Shown in pieces: positions 31,018-40,242 of a stretch of 64,000 nucleotides of DNA. Every line of letters starts with the position of its first letter. Positions within the stretch are counted from its first letter, which is position 1. Under the pieces are notes generated by a model. That model did not search any database. It saw only the letters and a list, made by a program, of their open reading frames with translations, and was not told the origin of the DNA. The position numbers and the translations under genes are program-made. The DNA is from Pilimelia columellifera (GTDB lineage: Bacteria; Actinomycetota; Actinomycetes; Mycobacteriales; Micromonosporaceae): the NCBI RefSeq assembly GCF_039532605.1, contig NZ_BAAARY010000008.1, forward strand, positions 62,001-126,000, in the 5' to 3' direction.

Positions 31018-33594
31018 GTGGAAACGCACAACCCCATCAACGAGGCACGTCCACATCGGTGGCGGCCGCGCGGCGGAGCGGTGACCGCAGCGACGGCGCT
31101 GGCGGTGACGGCGGCGATGGGCCTGACCTTGCTGGGTCTGGGCCTGACTGATCACGCTGCGGCGAACTTCGATGCCAGTTCCTGGCTGTGGAGCTCGGTC
31201 AAGGGCGAGCTGGCCCGGGTCAACGGCGTCACCGGAAGGGTAGACACCCGGCAGGACCTGGCCGGCGCCGCCGGACACCGGGTGCAGATCGCGCAGACCG
31301 ACCGGCTCATCCTGCTGCGAGATATCAGCACCGGGCGGGTCAGCGCCCTTGATCTCGCGACGTTACGGGCCACCGCCACAACCCCCACGACCTCAGGAAT
31401 CGGCGTCACGGTGGCTTTGCATGAGGACGGCGCGTTCGTCGTGGACTCGGTGCAGGGCATCGTCCGTCAGCTCGATCCGTCGACGCTGACGCCGGTGGGC
31501 GAGCCCGTGCGTCTCCCGCCTGGCGTCACCGGCGGGGTCTTCGACGGAGCGGGTCGACTGTGGGTGGGCGTGCCCAGCGAGGGCACCGTCGTGTCGGTGA
31601 CGCCCGCCGGGGCCGACGCCAGCCCGGCGGTGACGCGCACCGAGGCGGTCGCCTCGCCGCAGCAGGACCTGGCGGTGGCGGCCCTCGACGACGGGGTGGC
31701 CGTGTTGAACCGCACGTCCGCTCGGCTGACGTCGCTGCGCGGAGGCGAGCGCAGGGAGACCCCGTTGACGCTTGACGGCCCGGCGGCCCTGCCGCCGCGG
31801 ATCGTCGGCGACACGATCGCGGTCACCATCGCGGACACCCGGACGGTGCATGTGGTCACCCCCGACGCTCAGGTGCGCAGCTTCACTGTCCCGGGCGCTG
31901 GCGACCGGCTACGTCCGGCGGTGCCGTGGGCTGGACGGTTCTACTGCCCGGACGACGCTGCCGGCCGGGTGCATGTGCTCGACGCCGCGGGCTCGGCGGC
32001 GCCGAGTCTGTCGGTCACGGGCGCGAACGGGCCGTTGGAACTGGAGGTGCGTGAGCGTCGCCTCTTCATCAACGCGCCGGACGGGTCGACGGCGCAGGTG
32101 GTCAACGACCAGCATCAGGCCACCGAGGTGGATAAGTACGCCGACGGGGTCCTGGGCGCTGACCCCCCGCCGGACCCGCCGCGGCCCCCTCCTCCGCCGA
32201 AGCCACGCCGTGGTCCGCCGGACGCGCCGGCGGCAGTGGCGGCGACCGCCGGGGATGAGCAGGCTCGGGTGTCGTGGCGGGCTGCGAAGCCGAACGGCTG
32301 GCCGGTGCTCAAGTACGTGGTGACCGGGGTGGGCGGGCCGCGCGAGGTGAGCGCCCGGCAGCGCGAGTTGACGGTGGAGGGCTTGACCAACGGAGAGTCG
32401 TACCGGTTCGCGGTGCATGCGGTGAATGCCAAGGGCCCGGGCCCGAAGCGGTTCGGCAACCCGGTGATGCCCACCCGGGACGTTCCGGACCCGCCGGAGT
32501 CGGTGACGGCGTCCCCGAGACCGGACGGCACGGTGACCGTGGGCTGGCCGAGGGCCAACGGCCAGGGCCGGCGGATCGTCCGGTACTCGGTGACGGCGGT
32601 CACCGAGGGGGCCTCGGAGCAGGTCGGCGCCAGCCGGACGATGTCGCTGCGGGTCAAGGGGCTGGAGTACGGCCGGCAGTATTCGTTCACGGTGGCCGCG
32701 GTCAATGACAGGGGCGCCAGCTCGAAGGCGTCGCCGCAGAGCGGTTCGGTGAGTCCGTTCAGCGTGCCCGGGCAACCGAAGCAGCTGCGGGCCCGCACTG
32801 TCAGCGACAAGAAGGGGACGATCGCGCTGACCTGGGGCGCGGCTGAGGAGAACGGCAAACCGATCACCGGGTACGAGGTGGCGGCGAATGGGCGCAGGGT
32901 CGAGGTCGCGGGGCTGTCAGCGCAGGTCGACGGCTTCGGCGACGGGGAGCGGGTGAGCGTGCGGGTCCTGGCGCGTAACGAGGCCGGAGCCGGCAGGGCT
33001 GCGAGCGCCCTGGCGCAGACCCTTCCACAGCCGACGATCGTGCCCCTGAAGGTCAGCAACGCCTACAGCGTCATCACCATTCCATTGCGGACGACGAATG
33101 CGGCCACCTGCCAGGTGAGTCTCAACGGCGGGGCGCGGAAGGAGTTCGACTGCCGGGGTGGGCCGGTGAGGGAACTGACGCCGGGTGAGACGTACAGGTA
33201 CCAGGTCTTTGCCCGTAATGCCGCTGGCGAGGTCTCCATCAAGGGCGAACGCAGAACCCTGGCCCTGTTCGGGAAGGTGGCGTGCGACGACAGCGCCGGA
33301 CCGAACCGCGGGTACTGCGACCGCGGCATCGGCGTGTATTCGGGGGCCCGTCAACACGGTTCGGAGGGTGTGGGGACGGTGAGGTCCGGGGACCGGTTCC
33401 GCGCGTTCTGCAAGCGCAGGGGCAGCGACGGTGACCAGAGCGACGGGGCGACGCTGAGCGCCACCGGCTACAACAACGACAAGCGTAGCGACATGTGGGT
33501 ACAGATCACCTTCGGGGACGCCAGGCGCTACATCCCGTTCATCTGGTTGAACCTGGAGAACGGCGACAAGATCAACGATCTTCCGAGCTGCTGA
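31018..33594 (+). CDS. Secreted or membrane-anchored protein with a repeat domain and fibronectin-III domains
   Basis: The GTG at 31018 follows GGAGG at a good distance and gives 858 residues. A membrane anchor or signal at about 21-44 (GAVTAATALAVTAAMGLTLL) is followed by a region of beta-propeller-like repeats (50-370), a Pro-rich hinge (PPPDPPRPPPPPKPRRGPPD), then three fibronectin-III domains (for example RVSWRAAKPNGWPVLKYVV and VTVGWPRANGQGRRIVRYS) and a Cys-rich C-terminal domain ending YIPFIWLNLENG and INDLPSC. It is the first gene of the MoxR/DUF58/transglutaminase operon and is probably the exported component of that complex. The substrate is unknown. Confidence 0.75.
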   Translation: METHNPINEARPHRWRPRGGAVTAATALAVTAAMGLTLLGLGLTDHAAANFDASSWLWSSVKGELARVNGVTGRVDTRQDLAGAAGHRVQIAQTDRLILLRDISTGRVSALDLATLRATATTPTTSGIGVTVALHEDGAFVVDSVQGIVRQLDPSTLTPVGEPVRLPPGVTGGVFDGAGRLWVGVPSEGTVVSVTPAGADASPAVTRTEAVASPQQDLAVAALDDGVAVLNRTSARLTSLRGGERRETPLTLDGPAALPPRIVGDTIAVTIADTRTVHVVTPDAQVRSFTVPGAGDRLRPAVPWAGRFYCPDDAAGRVHVLDAAGSAAPSLSVTGANGPLELEVRERRLFINAPDGSTAQVVNDQHQATEVDKYADGVLGADPPPDPPRPPPPPKPRRGPPDAPAAVAATAGDEQARVSWRAAKPNGWPVLKYVVTGVGGPREVSARQRELTVEGLTNGESYRFAVHAVNAKGPGPKRFGNPVMPTRDVPDPPESVTASPRPDGTVTVGWPRANGQGRRIVRYSVTAVTEGASEQVGASRTMSLRVKGLEYGRQYSFTVAAVNDRGASSKASPQSGSVSPFSVPGQPKQLRARTVSDKKGTIALTWGAAEENGKPITGYEVAANGRRVEVAGLSAQVDGFGDGERVSVRVLARNEAGAGRAASALAQTLPQPTIVPLKVSNAYSVITIPLRTTNAATCQVSLNGGARKEFDCRGGPVRELTPGETYRYQVFARNAAGEVSIKGERRTLALFGKVACDDSAGPNRGYCDRGIGVYSGARQHGSEGVGTVRSGDRFRAFCKRRGSDGDQSDGATLSATGYNNDKRSDMWVQITFGDARRYIPFIWLNLENGDKINDLPSC

Positions 33595-33609
33595 GCAATA
33601 GGGACCACC

Positions 33610-34587
33610 GTGACACCGACCGATCCGCTGCCAGACGCCCACGTTCACGCGTTCGCCGAGGTCGGCGCCCGGCTGTGCCACAGTGTAGGGCAGGTTGTGC
33701 TGGGCAAGCCTGAGGTGGTTCGGCTCGCCGTCACCGCCCTGCTGGCCCAGGGGCATCTGCTGCTGGAGGACGTACCCGGCGTCGGCAAGACGACTTTGGC
33801 GCGGGCGTTGGCCGCGGCGGTGCGGGGGAAGTGGCGTCGGGTGCAGTTCACGCCGGACCTGCTGCCCTCGGACGTCACCGGCGTGACCGTGTTCCACCAG
33901 GGCGCCGGCGAGTTCGAATTCCATCCCGGGCCGGTGTTCGCCAACATCGTCATCGCCGACGAGATCAACCGGGCCTCGCCGAAGACGCAGGCGGCATTGC
34001 TGGAGGTGATGGAGGAGGGACTGGTCACCGTGGACGGGGCGCGGCACCCGGTGCCTCGGCCGTTCCTGGTGGTGGCCACCCAGAATCCGGTCGAGATGGA
34101 CGGCACCTACCGACTGCCCGAGGCTCAGCTCGACCGGTTCCTCATGCGGCTGTCGGTGGGCTATCCCGACGAGTCGACCGAGGTTGAGGTGCTACGCGGG
34201 GCGGCCGGGCGTTCGCCGGAGAGCCTGAGCCCGGTTACCGACACCGCGGCGATTGCCGAGATGGGCGCGTTCGCCGCCGGCGTCCACATCGCCGACCCGC
34301 TCTACACGTACGCGGTCCGGCTGGCGGCGGCGACGAGACGGCACCCGCAGACCAGGTTGGGCGTGAGCCCGCGCGGGGTCATCGCGCTGACCCGCGCCGC
34401 TGGCGTCTACGCGCTGTTGCACGGCCGCGGCTACGTCGTCCCCGAGGACCTTCAGGCGCTGGTCCCGGCTGTGTTCGCGCACCGGCTGCTCCTCACCCCG
34501 GACGCCCACCTGCGCGGCGCGACCGCCGAGGCGGTGTTGCAGGAGGTGGTGGCCGCGCTCCCGGCGCCCGCCCCGGCCGCGGCCTGA
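33610..34587 (+). CDS. MoxR-family AAA+ ATPase
   Basis: A 325-residue MoxR ATPase with GTG start 15 bases after the FN3 gene. Walker A is EDVPGVGKTTLA, the MoxR-specific VQFTPDLLPSDVTG follows, Walker B is IVIADEINRASPKTQAALLE and sensor 1 is VVATQNPVEMDGTYRLPEAQ. MoxR proteins act as chaperones that assemble or activate metal-site or von Willebrand-type proteins. Here it is coupled by a TGATG overlap to a DUF58 gene, the usual partner. The membrane-bound complex probably handles the FN3 protein upstream. Confidence 0.92.
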   Translation: MTPTDPLPDAHVHAFAEVGARLCHSVGQVVLGKPEVVRLAVTALLAQGHLLLEDVPGVGKTTLARALAAAVRGKWRRVQFTPDLLPSDVTGVTVFHQGAGEFEFHPGPVFANIVIADEINRASPKTQAALLEVMEEGLVTVDGARHPVPRPFLVVATQNPVEMDGTYRLPEAQLDRFLMRLSVGYPDESTEVEVLRGAAGRSPESLSPVTDTAAIAEMGAFAAGVHIADPLYTYAVRLAAATRRHPQTRLGVSPRGVIALTRAAGVYALLHGRGYVVPEDLQALVPAVFAHRLLLTPDAHLRGATAEAVLQEVVAALPAPAPAAA

Positions 34588-35756
34588 TGCGGCTGACGGC
34601 ACGCGGGTGGGGCGTTGGCGCGGGAGCGGCCGTGGCATTGACGGCCGGCCTGGGGCTGGACTACGTGGAGTTGGTGGCGCTCGGGCTGGCGGCGACGGCA
34701 ACCCTGGCGTTGGCGTCGGCGCAGGCGGCGTGCCGGCCGGCGCTCCAGGTCGACCGCCAGGTCAGCCCGCAGCGGGTGGACCGGGGAGAGCGGTGCGCGG
34801 TTGAGCTGACGGTGCGCAACGTCAGCCGGTGGCGCCCGGCGACCATGGTCGCCTGGGACCGCTGCGGCGACACGCTGACGCCGGCGCCGGTGGTCGGCCT
34901 GCGCCCCGGCGCCGTCGCCGAGGTGAGCTACCCGGTGGTCACCGACCAACGCGGTCGGCAGTGGGTGGGGCCGCTGCGGGTCCGCCGCGGCGACCCGCTC
35001 GGCCTGCTGGCGTCCTGGCAGGACTTTGGCGGCACGACCCCGGTGTGGGTCTACCCGCGGCGGCGCTCGCTGGTCGGCGGGCCGGCTGGCTCGACGCGCA
35101 GTCTGGACGGACTGGCCGACGGCGCCCAGCACGGCAGCATCACCTTCGCCGCGCTGCGCGACTATGTGGTCGGCGACGAGTTGCGCCGGGTGCACTGGCG
35201 CACCAGCGCCCGGATCGGCCGGCTCATGGTCCGCGAACACGTCGATGCGAGCCTGCCGCACCTGATGCTGCTGCTCGACGACCGTCGCTCGGCTTACCCT
35301 GGCCCGCGCGTCGGGGTCTCAGTGGACTTTGAGGCGGCCTGTGAGGCGGCGGCGTCGGTGGTCGCAGCCGCGTGCGGTGACGGGATCGCGGCGACGCTTA
35401 GCACGGTGACCGGCGCGAGCGTCGGCGGGCGGGGCCGACACAGCGATCTGCGCGGCCAGCTGGATCTGCTCGCGGAGGCCGCCCCGGATGGTGGCGCCGG
35501 GATCGGCGAGGCGGTCGCTCGGCTGCGGTGGCGGCGCGGCGGCGACACGCTGGTCGTGTTCACCGGACCGGGCGGCGAGGACGCGGCGGCGCAGGCAACC
35601 GCCGCCGGCCGTCGTTTCCCGACGACCCTCACCGTCCTGTTCGACGAACGGCTCACCGACGACCGAGCCGCCGCCGACGGTGGCGCGGACGCCTCGGTGA
35701 TTCGGGTACGCGACAGCGAGCAGTTCGCGGCGGCCTGGCAGCGACGCCAGTGGTGA
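34587..35756 (+). CDS. DUF58 domain protein, MoxR partner
   Basis: A 389-residue protein starting at an ATG that overlaps the MoxR stop. Two hydrophobic segments lie near the N-terminus (GVGAGAAVALTAGLGLDYVE and LGLAATATLALASAQA), then the DUF58 signature LRDYVVGDELRRVHWRTSAR followed by GRLMVREH at about 190-220, and a vWA-like C-terminal region (LVVFTGPGGEDAAAQA). DUF58 proteins are the constant partners of MoxR ATPases; many carry a metal-site vWA fold. It overlaps the next gene by GTGA, so translation is coupled through the operon. Confidence 0.88.
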   Translation: MRLTARGWGVGAGAAVALTAGLGLDYVELVALGLAATATLALASAQAACRPALQVDRQVSPQRVDRGERCAVELTVRNVSRWRPATMVAWDRCGDTLTPAPVVGLRPGAVAEVSYPVVTDQRGRQWVGPLRVRRGDPLGLLASWQDFGGTTPVWVYPRRRSLVGGPAGSTRSLDGLADGAQHGSITFAALRDYVVGDELRRVHWRTSARIGRLMVREHVDASLPHLMLLLDDRRSAYPGPRVGVSVDFEAACEAAASVVAAACGDGIAATLSTVTGASVGGRGRHSDLRGQLDLLAEAAPDGGAGIGEAVARLRWRRGGDTLVVFTGPGGEDAAAQATAAGRRFPTTLTVLFDERLTDDRAAADGGADASVIRVRDSEQFAAAWQRRQW

Positions 35757-38014
35757 TACGTCTGGCCGCCCTGGTCGCCGTCGCTGTCCTGGCCGGGCTG
35801 AGCCTCGATCGCGTCTATGACGGCTCGCTGCTGAGTTTCCTCGTGGCCGGCGCGGCGCTTGGGGCGGCCGGGGTGAGCGTCGCGCTGCGGCGGGCCGCCA
35901 CCTGGTCGGTGGGCCCAGTGTCAGTAGTGGCGATGGTCGGTTATGTGCTGGTGGCCGCGGCGGTCAGCGCTGCCCGCGCCGACGTGCCCGGCCCGCTGGT
36001 CGAGATCACCGGCGACGCGCTGGCCAACGGGGCGCCACGAATGCTTACGGCGATGATCCCGGTGACCCCGCAGCCGGACACTGTCGTCATTCCCGTGATG
36101 GCGACCTGGCTGGCGGCGCTGGTGGGCTCTGAGCTGGCGATCCGCGGCGGCCGGACGCTGCTGAGCGCCGTGCCGGCCCTCGCGCTGTTCGGCGGCGCGT
36201 TGTATCTGGTTGGGCCGAACGCGGCGCCGGCGATGCCGTTGACCGTCGCCGTCGTGGGCGTGCTCGGCCTGAACGTGGCCCTGGCGGGGGTCGCCAGCGG
36301 GCATGCCACCGTGGGGGGCGGGCCGGCGGCCGGGGACGTCCGGGTGGCGGGTGATGGCGGTTCGGGGTTGTTGCGCGCGGCGCGGCAGCGAGCCGGTTGG
36401 GGCCGGTTGGTCGCCGCAGGGGCGGCGCTTGGCGCAGCGGCGGCGGTGGCGGTTCCCGCGGCCGGACTCGTCGACAACCGGCCCGGCGACCCGCGCCGGC
36501 ATGTCACCCCGCCGCGGCTGGACGCGCTGGAGGCGAACCCGCTGGTTCGCCTCTCCGGCTGGGCGTTGCGGCCGGAACAGAGCCTGTTCGAGGTGCGCCT
36601 CACCGGCGGCGCCGACGCCCCGAACCGGCTGCGCCTGGCCACACTGTCCCGTTACGACGGGGTGACCTGGCAGCTGGGAGCCACGTTCCGCACGGCGGGG
36701 AGGGCGTTGCCGCCACCTGCCGACGAAGTCTCGGACCCGACGGGCGCCGTCGCCCAGGAGTTCACGATCACCGGCCTGGACGGACGGCTGCTGCCGGCCG
36801 CCGCTGCGCCGCGCTCGGTCGAAGGGGTGCGGGTGGCGTTCGATCCGGACGGCGGCGCCCTGCTGTGTCCTGAGCCGCTCAGCCCCGGGGTGCGCTACAC
36901 CGCCCGGTCGGCGGTGCGGCCGGTCCCAGCCGGCCTGCTGCCGGACGCCGCCGTCCCGCAGGACGAGCGGGCGGCGGCGCTGATGACCGTCGGCGACGGG
37001 GCGCCCGCCGAGTTGACCGAGCTTGCCGACCGGATCGGCGCCGACGCCGTCACTGCGTATGAGCGGGCGACAGCGCTGGAGCGGCACCTGAGCGGGCGGT
37101 ACCGGCTGGCCGCCGACGCCCCGAGCGGGCACGCGTACCCGAACCTGTCGTTCTTCCTGTTCGGACCGGCCCACGCGGGCGGGCGGCGCGGCGCGTCCGA
37201 GCAGTTCGCGGCCGCGTTCGCGGTGCTGGCCAGGCTGATGGGGCTGCCCACGCGGGTGGTGGTCGGGTTCCGCGTCCCCGCCGGCGGCGGCCCCGTGCGC
37301 GGCGCCGACGCGGTGGCCTGGCCCGAAGTGCTCTTCGACGGCGTCGGCTGGACGCCGTTCGACCCGTTGCCGCGCGCCGACCAGCCGCCACGCCGGCCCG
37401 AGTCGGACATCCGCCCCAGGCCCGAGCCCACCACTCCCCCGCCCTCGGCGCCCCCGTCGCCGGCGGAGCCGCCCCAGCCGACGCCCGGCGCCCCGCCGGC
37501 CACGGCCGCCGCGCCGGCGGGCGACGGTGTTCCCACCGGCGCCCTGGCGGCGCCGCTGGCCGTGGCGGCGCTGGCCGTGGCGGCGGGAGCGTCGATGGTG
37601 GCGAGGCGGCGGCTGACCCGTCGCCGCCTCGGAACGGCTGACCCCCGGGCCCGGGTCGCCGGCGCCTGGCAGGAGCTGCACGACGCCCTGCGGCTCAGCG
37701 GCCGGGCGCCCGCGCCCCACCTGACCGCCACCGCGGTCGCGGAGCTGACAGCGTGCGCCGGCGGGCCCGCCGTGACGCGGCTCGCCGACGCCGCGAACTT
37801 GGTGGCCTTCGCCCCGCCGGGCTCGGGCGCGGTCAGCGCCCCGGACGCGGACATCGCCGTCGCGCAGGCCGTCGGGCACGTCGCCTGGGCGCGCTCCCAG
37901 CTGTCCTGGTGGCGTCGCTGGTGGTGGACAATCCACCCGGGACCGCTGCGGTGGCGGCAGTCAGGCGTCGACCGGCAGCCGCACCGTGACGGCGGCGCCC
38001 GCGCCGAGCGTTGA
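35753..38014 (+). CDS. TgpA-like membrane protein with a degenerate transglutaminase domain
   Basis: The GTG at 35753 overlaps the DUF58 stop and gives 753 residues. Five or six N-terminal membrane helices (residues 1-240) precede an extracytoplasmic region with a transglutaminase-like core near 470-540 and a Pro-rich linker, a last membrane helix near 600 and a cytoplasmic tail, as in TgpA. In the core, the catalytic Cys is replaced by Ser482 (GASEQFAAAFAVLARLMGL) and the catalytic His by Val521 (DAVAWPEVLF); Asp537 in WTPFDPLP remains. The protein is therefore probably not a transglutaminase but a binding or scaffold version. Its 3' end overlaps the convergent kinase gene by 54 bases. Confidence 0.85.
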   Translation: MIRLAALVAVAVLAGLSLDRVYDGSLLSFLVAGAALGAAGVSVALRRAATWSVGPVSVVAMVGYVLVAAAVSAARADVPGPLVEITGDALANGAPRMLTAMIPVTPQPDTVVIPVMATWLAALVGSELAIRGGRTLLSAVPALALFGGALYLVGPNAAPAMPLTVAVVGVLGLNVALAGVASGHATVGGGPAAGDVRVAGDGGSGLLRAARQRAGWGRLVAAGAALGAAAAVAVPAAGLVDNRPGDPRRHVTPPRLDALEANPLVRLSGWALRPEQSLFEVRLTGGADAPNRLRLATLSRYDGVTWQLGATFRTAGRALPPPADEVSDPTGAVAQEFTITGLDGRLLPAAAAPRSVEGVRVAFDPDGGALLCPEPLSPGVRYTARSAVRPVPAGLLPDAAVPQDERAAALMTVGDGAPAELTELADRIGADAVTAYERATALERHLSGRYRLAADAPSGHAYPNLSFFLFGPAHAGGRRGASEQFAAAFAVLARLMGLPTRVVVGFRVPAGGGPVRGADAVAWPEVLFDGVGWTPFDPLPRADQPPRRPESDIRPRPEPTTPPPSAPPSPAEPPQPTPGAPPATAAAPAGDGVPTGALAAPLAVAALAVAAGASMVARRRLTRRRLGTADPRARVAGAWQELHDALRLSGRAPAPHLTATAVAELTACAGGPAVTRLADAANLVAFAPPGSGAVSAPDADIAVAQAVGHVAWARSQLSWWRRWWWTIHPGPLRWRQSGVDRQPHRDGGARAER

Positions 38015-38821
38015 GGTCAGCCGCACCTCGCCGCCGTGCTCGTCGACGATGGCCCGCACGATCGGCAGGCCCAGGCCCGTCCCAGGGATCGCTTTCTCTA
38101 CGGCGTTGCTGGCGCGGAAGAACCTGGTGAACAGGGCGTCCTGGTCGGCTGGCGGGACTCCGATGCCGGTGTCGGCGACCGTGATGACGACCCGGTCCCC
38201 GTCCAGGGACGCCGTGAGGTCCACCCGGCCGCCGCGTGGCGTGAACTTGACCGCGTTGTTGAGCAGGTTGGCCAACAGTTTATCGATCTGTTCGGGGTCG
38301 GCCCGGCCGGTGAGCCCAGGGGCGACCCCGGTGTGCACGGTGACGCCGGCGGCGCCGGCGGCCGAGGCGTTGGCCGCCACCGCGGAGCTGATGAGCCAGG
38401 CGTAGTCGACCTCCTGCCGGCTGCCATGCAACGCGCCGACCTCGACCCGGGTGAGCACGAGCAGATCGTCGACGATCGACCGCAGTCGGTTCGCGTTGCG
38501 CTCGGCCACCTCGAGCATGTGGTCCTGCGACGACGTCAGCGGGCCGGTCTCCGGATCGCGCAACATGCTCAGGAAACCGCAGATGTTCGTCAGCGGGGTG
38601 CGCAGCTCGTGTGAGACGGTCGTCATGAACTCGGTGCGGGCCCGGTCCAGATCCCGTTCGCGCCGCCGCAGATCGTCGTCGACATCGCCCGGCGGCGTGG
38701 TCGCCGGGCGATGCGAGCGCCGCCAACCGAACGCCGCCAGGCTGGTAAGCACCCCGACAGCGACGCCGGCGCCCGCGGCGGAGAGCCGGCCGCGGCGTGG
38801 GGCCGGTCGTTGGTCGGTCAC
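37961..38821 (-). CDS. Orphan membrane histidine kinase
   Basis: A 286-residue sensor kinase with GTG start after GGGAG. It has a single membrane helix (GAGVAVGVLTSLAAFGW, about 16-32) and no recognisable periplasmic sensor, followed by the H-box MTTVSHELRTPLTNI, N-box NLLNNAVKFTPRGG, G1 VADTGIGVPP and G2 GTGLGLPIV. All catalytic elements are present. No response regulator gene is adjacent. It converges on the transglutaminase-like gene with a 54-base overlap of coding ends, so antisense interference between the two transcripts is possible. Confidence 0.9.
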   Translation of the reverse strand: MTDQRPAPRRGRLSAAGAGVAVGVLTSLAAFGWRRSHRPATTPPGDVDDDLRRRERDLDRARTEFMTTVSHELRTPLTNICGFLSMLRDPETGPLTSSQDHMLEVAERNANRLRSIVDDLLVLTRVEVGALHGSRQEVDYAWLISSAVAANASAAGAAGVTVHTGVAPGLTGRADPEQIDKLLANLLNNAVKFTPRGGRVDLTASLDGDRVVITVADTGIGVPPADQDALFTRFFRASNAVEKAIPGTGLGLPIVRAIVDEHGGEVRLTSTLGAGAAVTVRLPVDA

Positions 38822-38940
38822 GGTGACTCCCGTCCGTGGTGAGGTCGAACCGCCGCCACCATAACGCGGGGCCGGGTATCAGTCGGGTCGTTCGGCGCTC
38901 TTGACGGCACAGCGAAGGCAAGGTTCGGAAGGTGACGAGG

Positions 38941-39177
38941 ATGTCTACCCAGACCATCGATGAGACCAGGGTCGAGGCGTTGTTCGTGTCCGCGGCGCAA
39001 CGCTCGGAGCAGCCGAGCGCGCAGGCGGTGCGGGCGGCGGTGAGTGACAGCATCGACGCGTTCGGCGTCGTGGGCTGCGCGGCGCTGGTGGCCCAGGAGT
39101 ACGGCGAGCACCCGGAGACGGCGGCGTCCCGGATGAGGTGGGCGTTGACGGCTGTCCACGACGCCTACCCGGCGTGA
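38941..39177 (+). CDS. Small hypothetical protein
   Basis: A 78-residue protein from the ATG at 38941, preceded by GAAGGTGACGAGG as ribosome-binding region (a GTG three codons earlier is possible). It is soluble and mostly helical: IDETRVEALFVSAAQRSEQ, VRAAVSDSIDAFGVVGCAAL and VAQEYGEHPETAASRMRWAL. I recognise the general look from actinobacterial genomes but no named function. It sits alone, divergent from the kinase. Confidence 0.6.
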   Translation: MSTQTIDETRVEALFVSAAQRSEQPSAQAVRAAVSDSIDAFGVVGCAALVAQEYGEHPETAASRMRWALTAVHDAYPA

Positions 39178-39210
39178 ACGGTCCCGCGCCACGTCGCGGT
39201 TGTGGCGGGG

Positions 39211-40242
39211 TCAGGCCGCGAAGGCCCGGACCGGGCCGACGACGGTGAGGCTGACCCTGTCGCCGATGGCCACCGCGGGGACGGCGTCGAGCACCCGGGC
39301 GGTCACGGTGACGTCGTCGGCGAGACCGATGACGACGAGCGCGTCGTGCCCGTGGAAGTCCTGGCGCAGGACCACCCCGGGCACCCCGGTGGCGCCTGGG
39401 CGGTCGAGGCGGATCTGTTCGGGCCGCACCAGGACGGTGACGTGCCCACCGGCAGTGGTCGCGGCGGCCAGCGCCAGCGGCCCGAGGGCGGACTGCGCGG
39501 CGTTGCCGGCGACGGTGGCCGGCAGCAGCACCGCCTCGCCGAGGAAGTTGGCCACCCAGGCGTCGACCGGGTCGCGGTACACAGCGGCGGGGGCGCCGGC
39601 CTGCACGATCACTCCGGCGCGCATGACGGCGACCTGGTCGGCCATCGACAGCGCCTCGCCCTGGTCGTGGGTGACCAGGATGCCGGTGGCGCCGTCGGCG
39701 CGCAGCGCCTCCCGGACGTCGCGGCGCAGACCGCCGCGCAGGGCGGCGTCGAGGGCGCTGAACGGCTCGTCGAGAAGCACCAGCGGCGGCCGTGGGGCAA
39801 GCGCGCGGGCGACGGCCACCCGCTGCTGCTGACCGCCGGACAGCTGGTGGGGCATCCGGGCGCCGTATCCGGCGAGGCCGACCAGGGCCAGGACCTCCTC
39901 GACCCGACCGCTGCGGCGAGCGGGCCGGTCCAGCCCGTAGGCGACGTTCGCGGCGACGCTCAGGTGCGGGAACAGCGCGCCCTCCTGGGGCACGACGGCC
40001 ACCCGGCGCCGGTGCGGCGGGACGTGCGTGCCGGGGCCGGCGACGGTCCGGTCGGCGACGGTGATGGCGCCGGCGTCGACTCGTTCGAACCCAGCGACGC
40101 AGCGCAGCAGGGTCGTCTTGCCGCAGCCTGAGGGGCCGAGCACCGCGGTCAACGAGCCTTCGGGCGCGCGCAGGTCGACCCCGGTCAGCGCGGATACCGG
40201 ACCGTAGGACTTACGGACGTCGGTCATTGTCAGCTCAGCCAT
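39211..40242 (-). CDS. Iron ABC transporter, ATP-binding subunit (FbpC-type)
   Basis: The ATG at 40240-40242 (MAELTMTDVRKSYGP) overlaps the permease stop by ATGA; reading further upstream is the shadow of the permease. The 343-residue protein has Walker A GPSGCGKTTLL, Q-loop VVPQEGALFPHLSV, signature LSGGQQQRVAVARAL, Walker B PLVLLDEPFSALD and the switch His in LVTHDQ, then a C-terminal TOBE-like domain (VLVRPEQIRLD). It energises Fe3+ import with the two genes upstream. Confidence 0.92.
   Translation of the reverse strand: MAELTMTDVRKSYGPVSALTGVDLRAPEGSLTAVLGPSGCGKTTLLRCVAGFERVDAGAITVADRTVAGPGTHVPPHRRRVAVVPQEGALFPHLSVAANVAYGLDRPARRSGRVEEVLALVGLAGYGARMPHQLSGGQQQRVAVARALAPRPPLVLLDEPFSALDAALRGGLRRDVREALRADGATGILVTHDQGEALSMADQVAVMRAGVIVQAGAPAAVYRDPVDAWVANFLGEAVLLPATVAGNAAQSALGPLALAAATTAGGHVTVLVRPEQIRLDRPGATGVPGVVLRQDFHGHDALVVIGLADDVTVTARVLDAVPAVAIGDRVSLTVVGPVRAFAA

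Noticed and set aside
35921..37936. 671-residue minus-strand frame opposite the transglutaminase-like gene
   Set aside because: The translation is Arg/Gly/Pro-rich without domains and is the antisense shadow of a well-supported gene; long antisense frames are expected at this GC.
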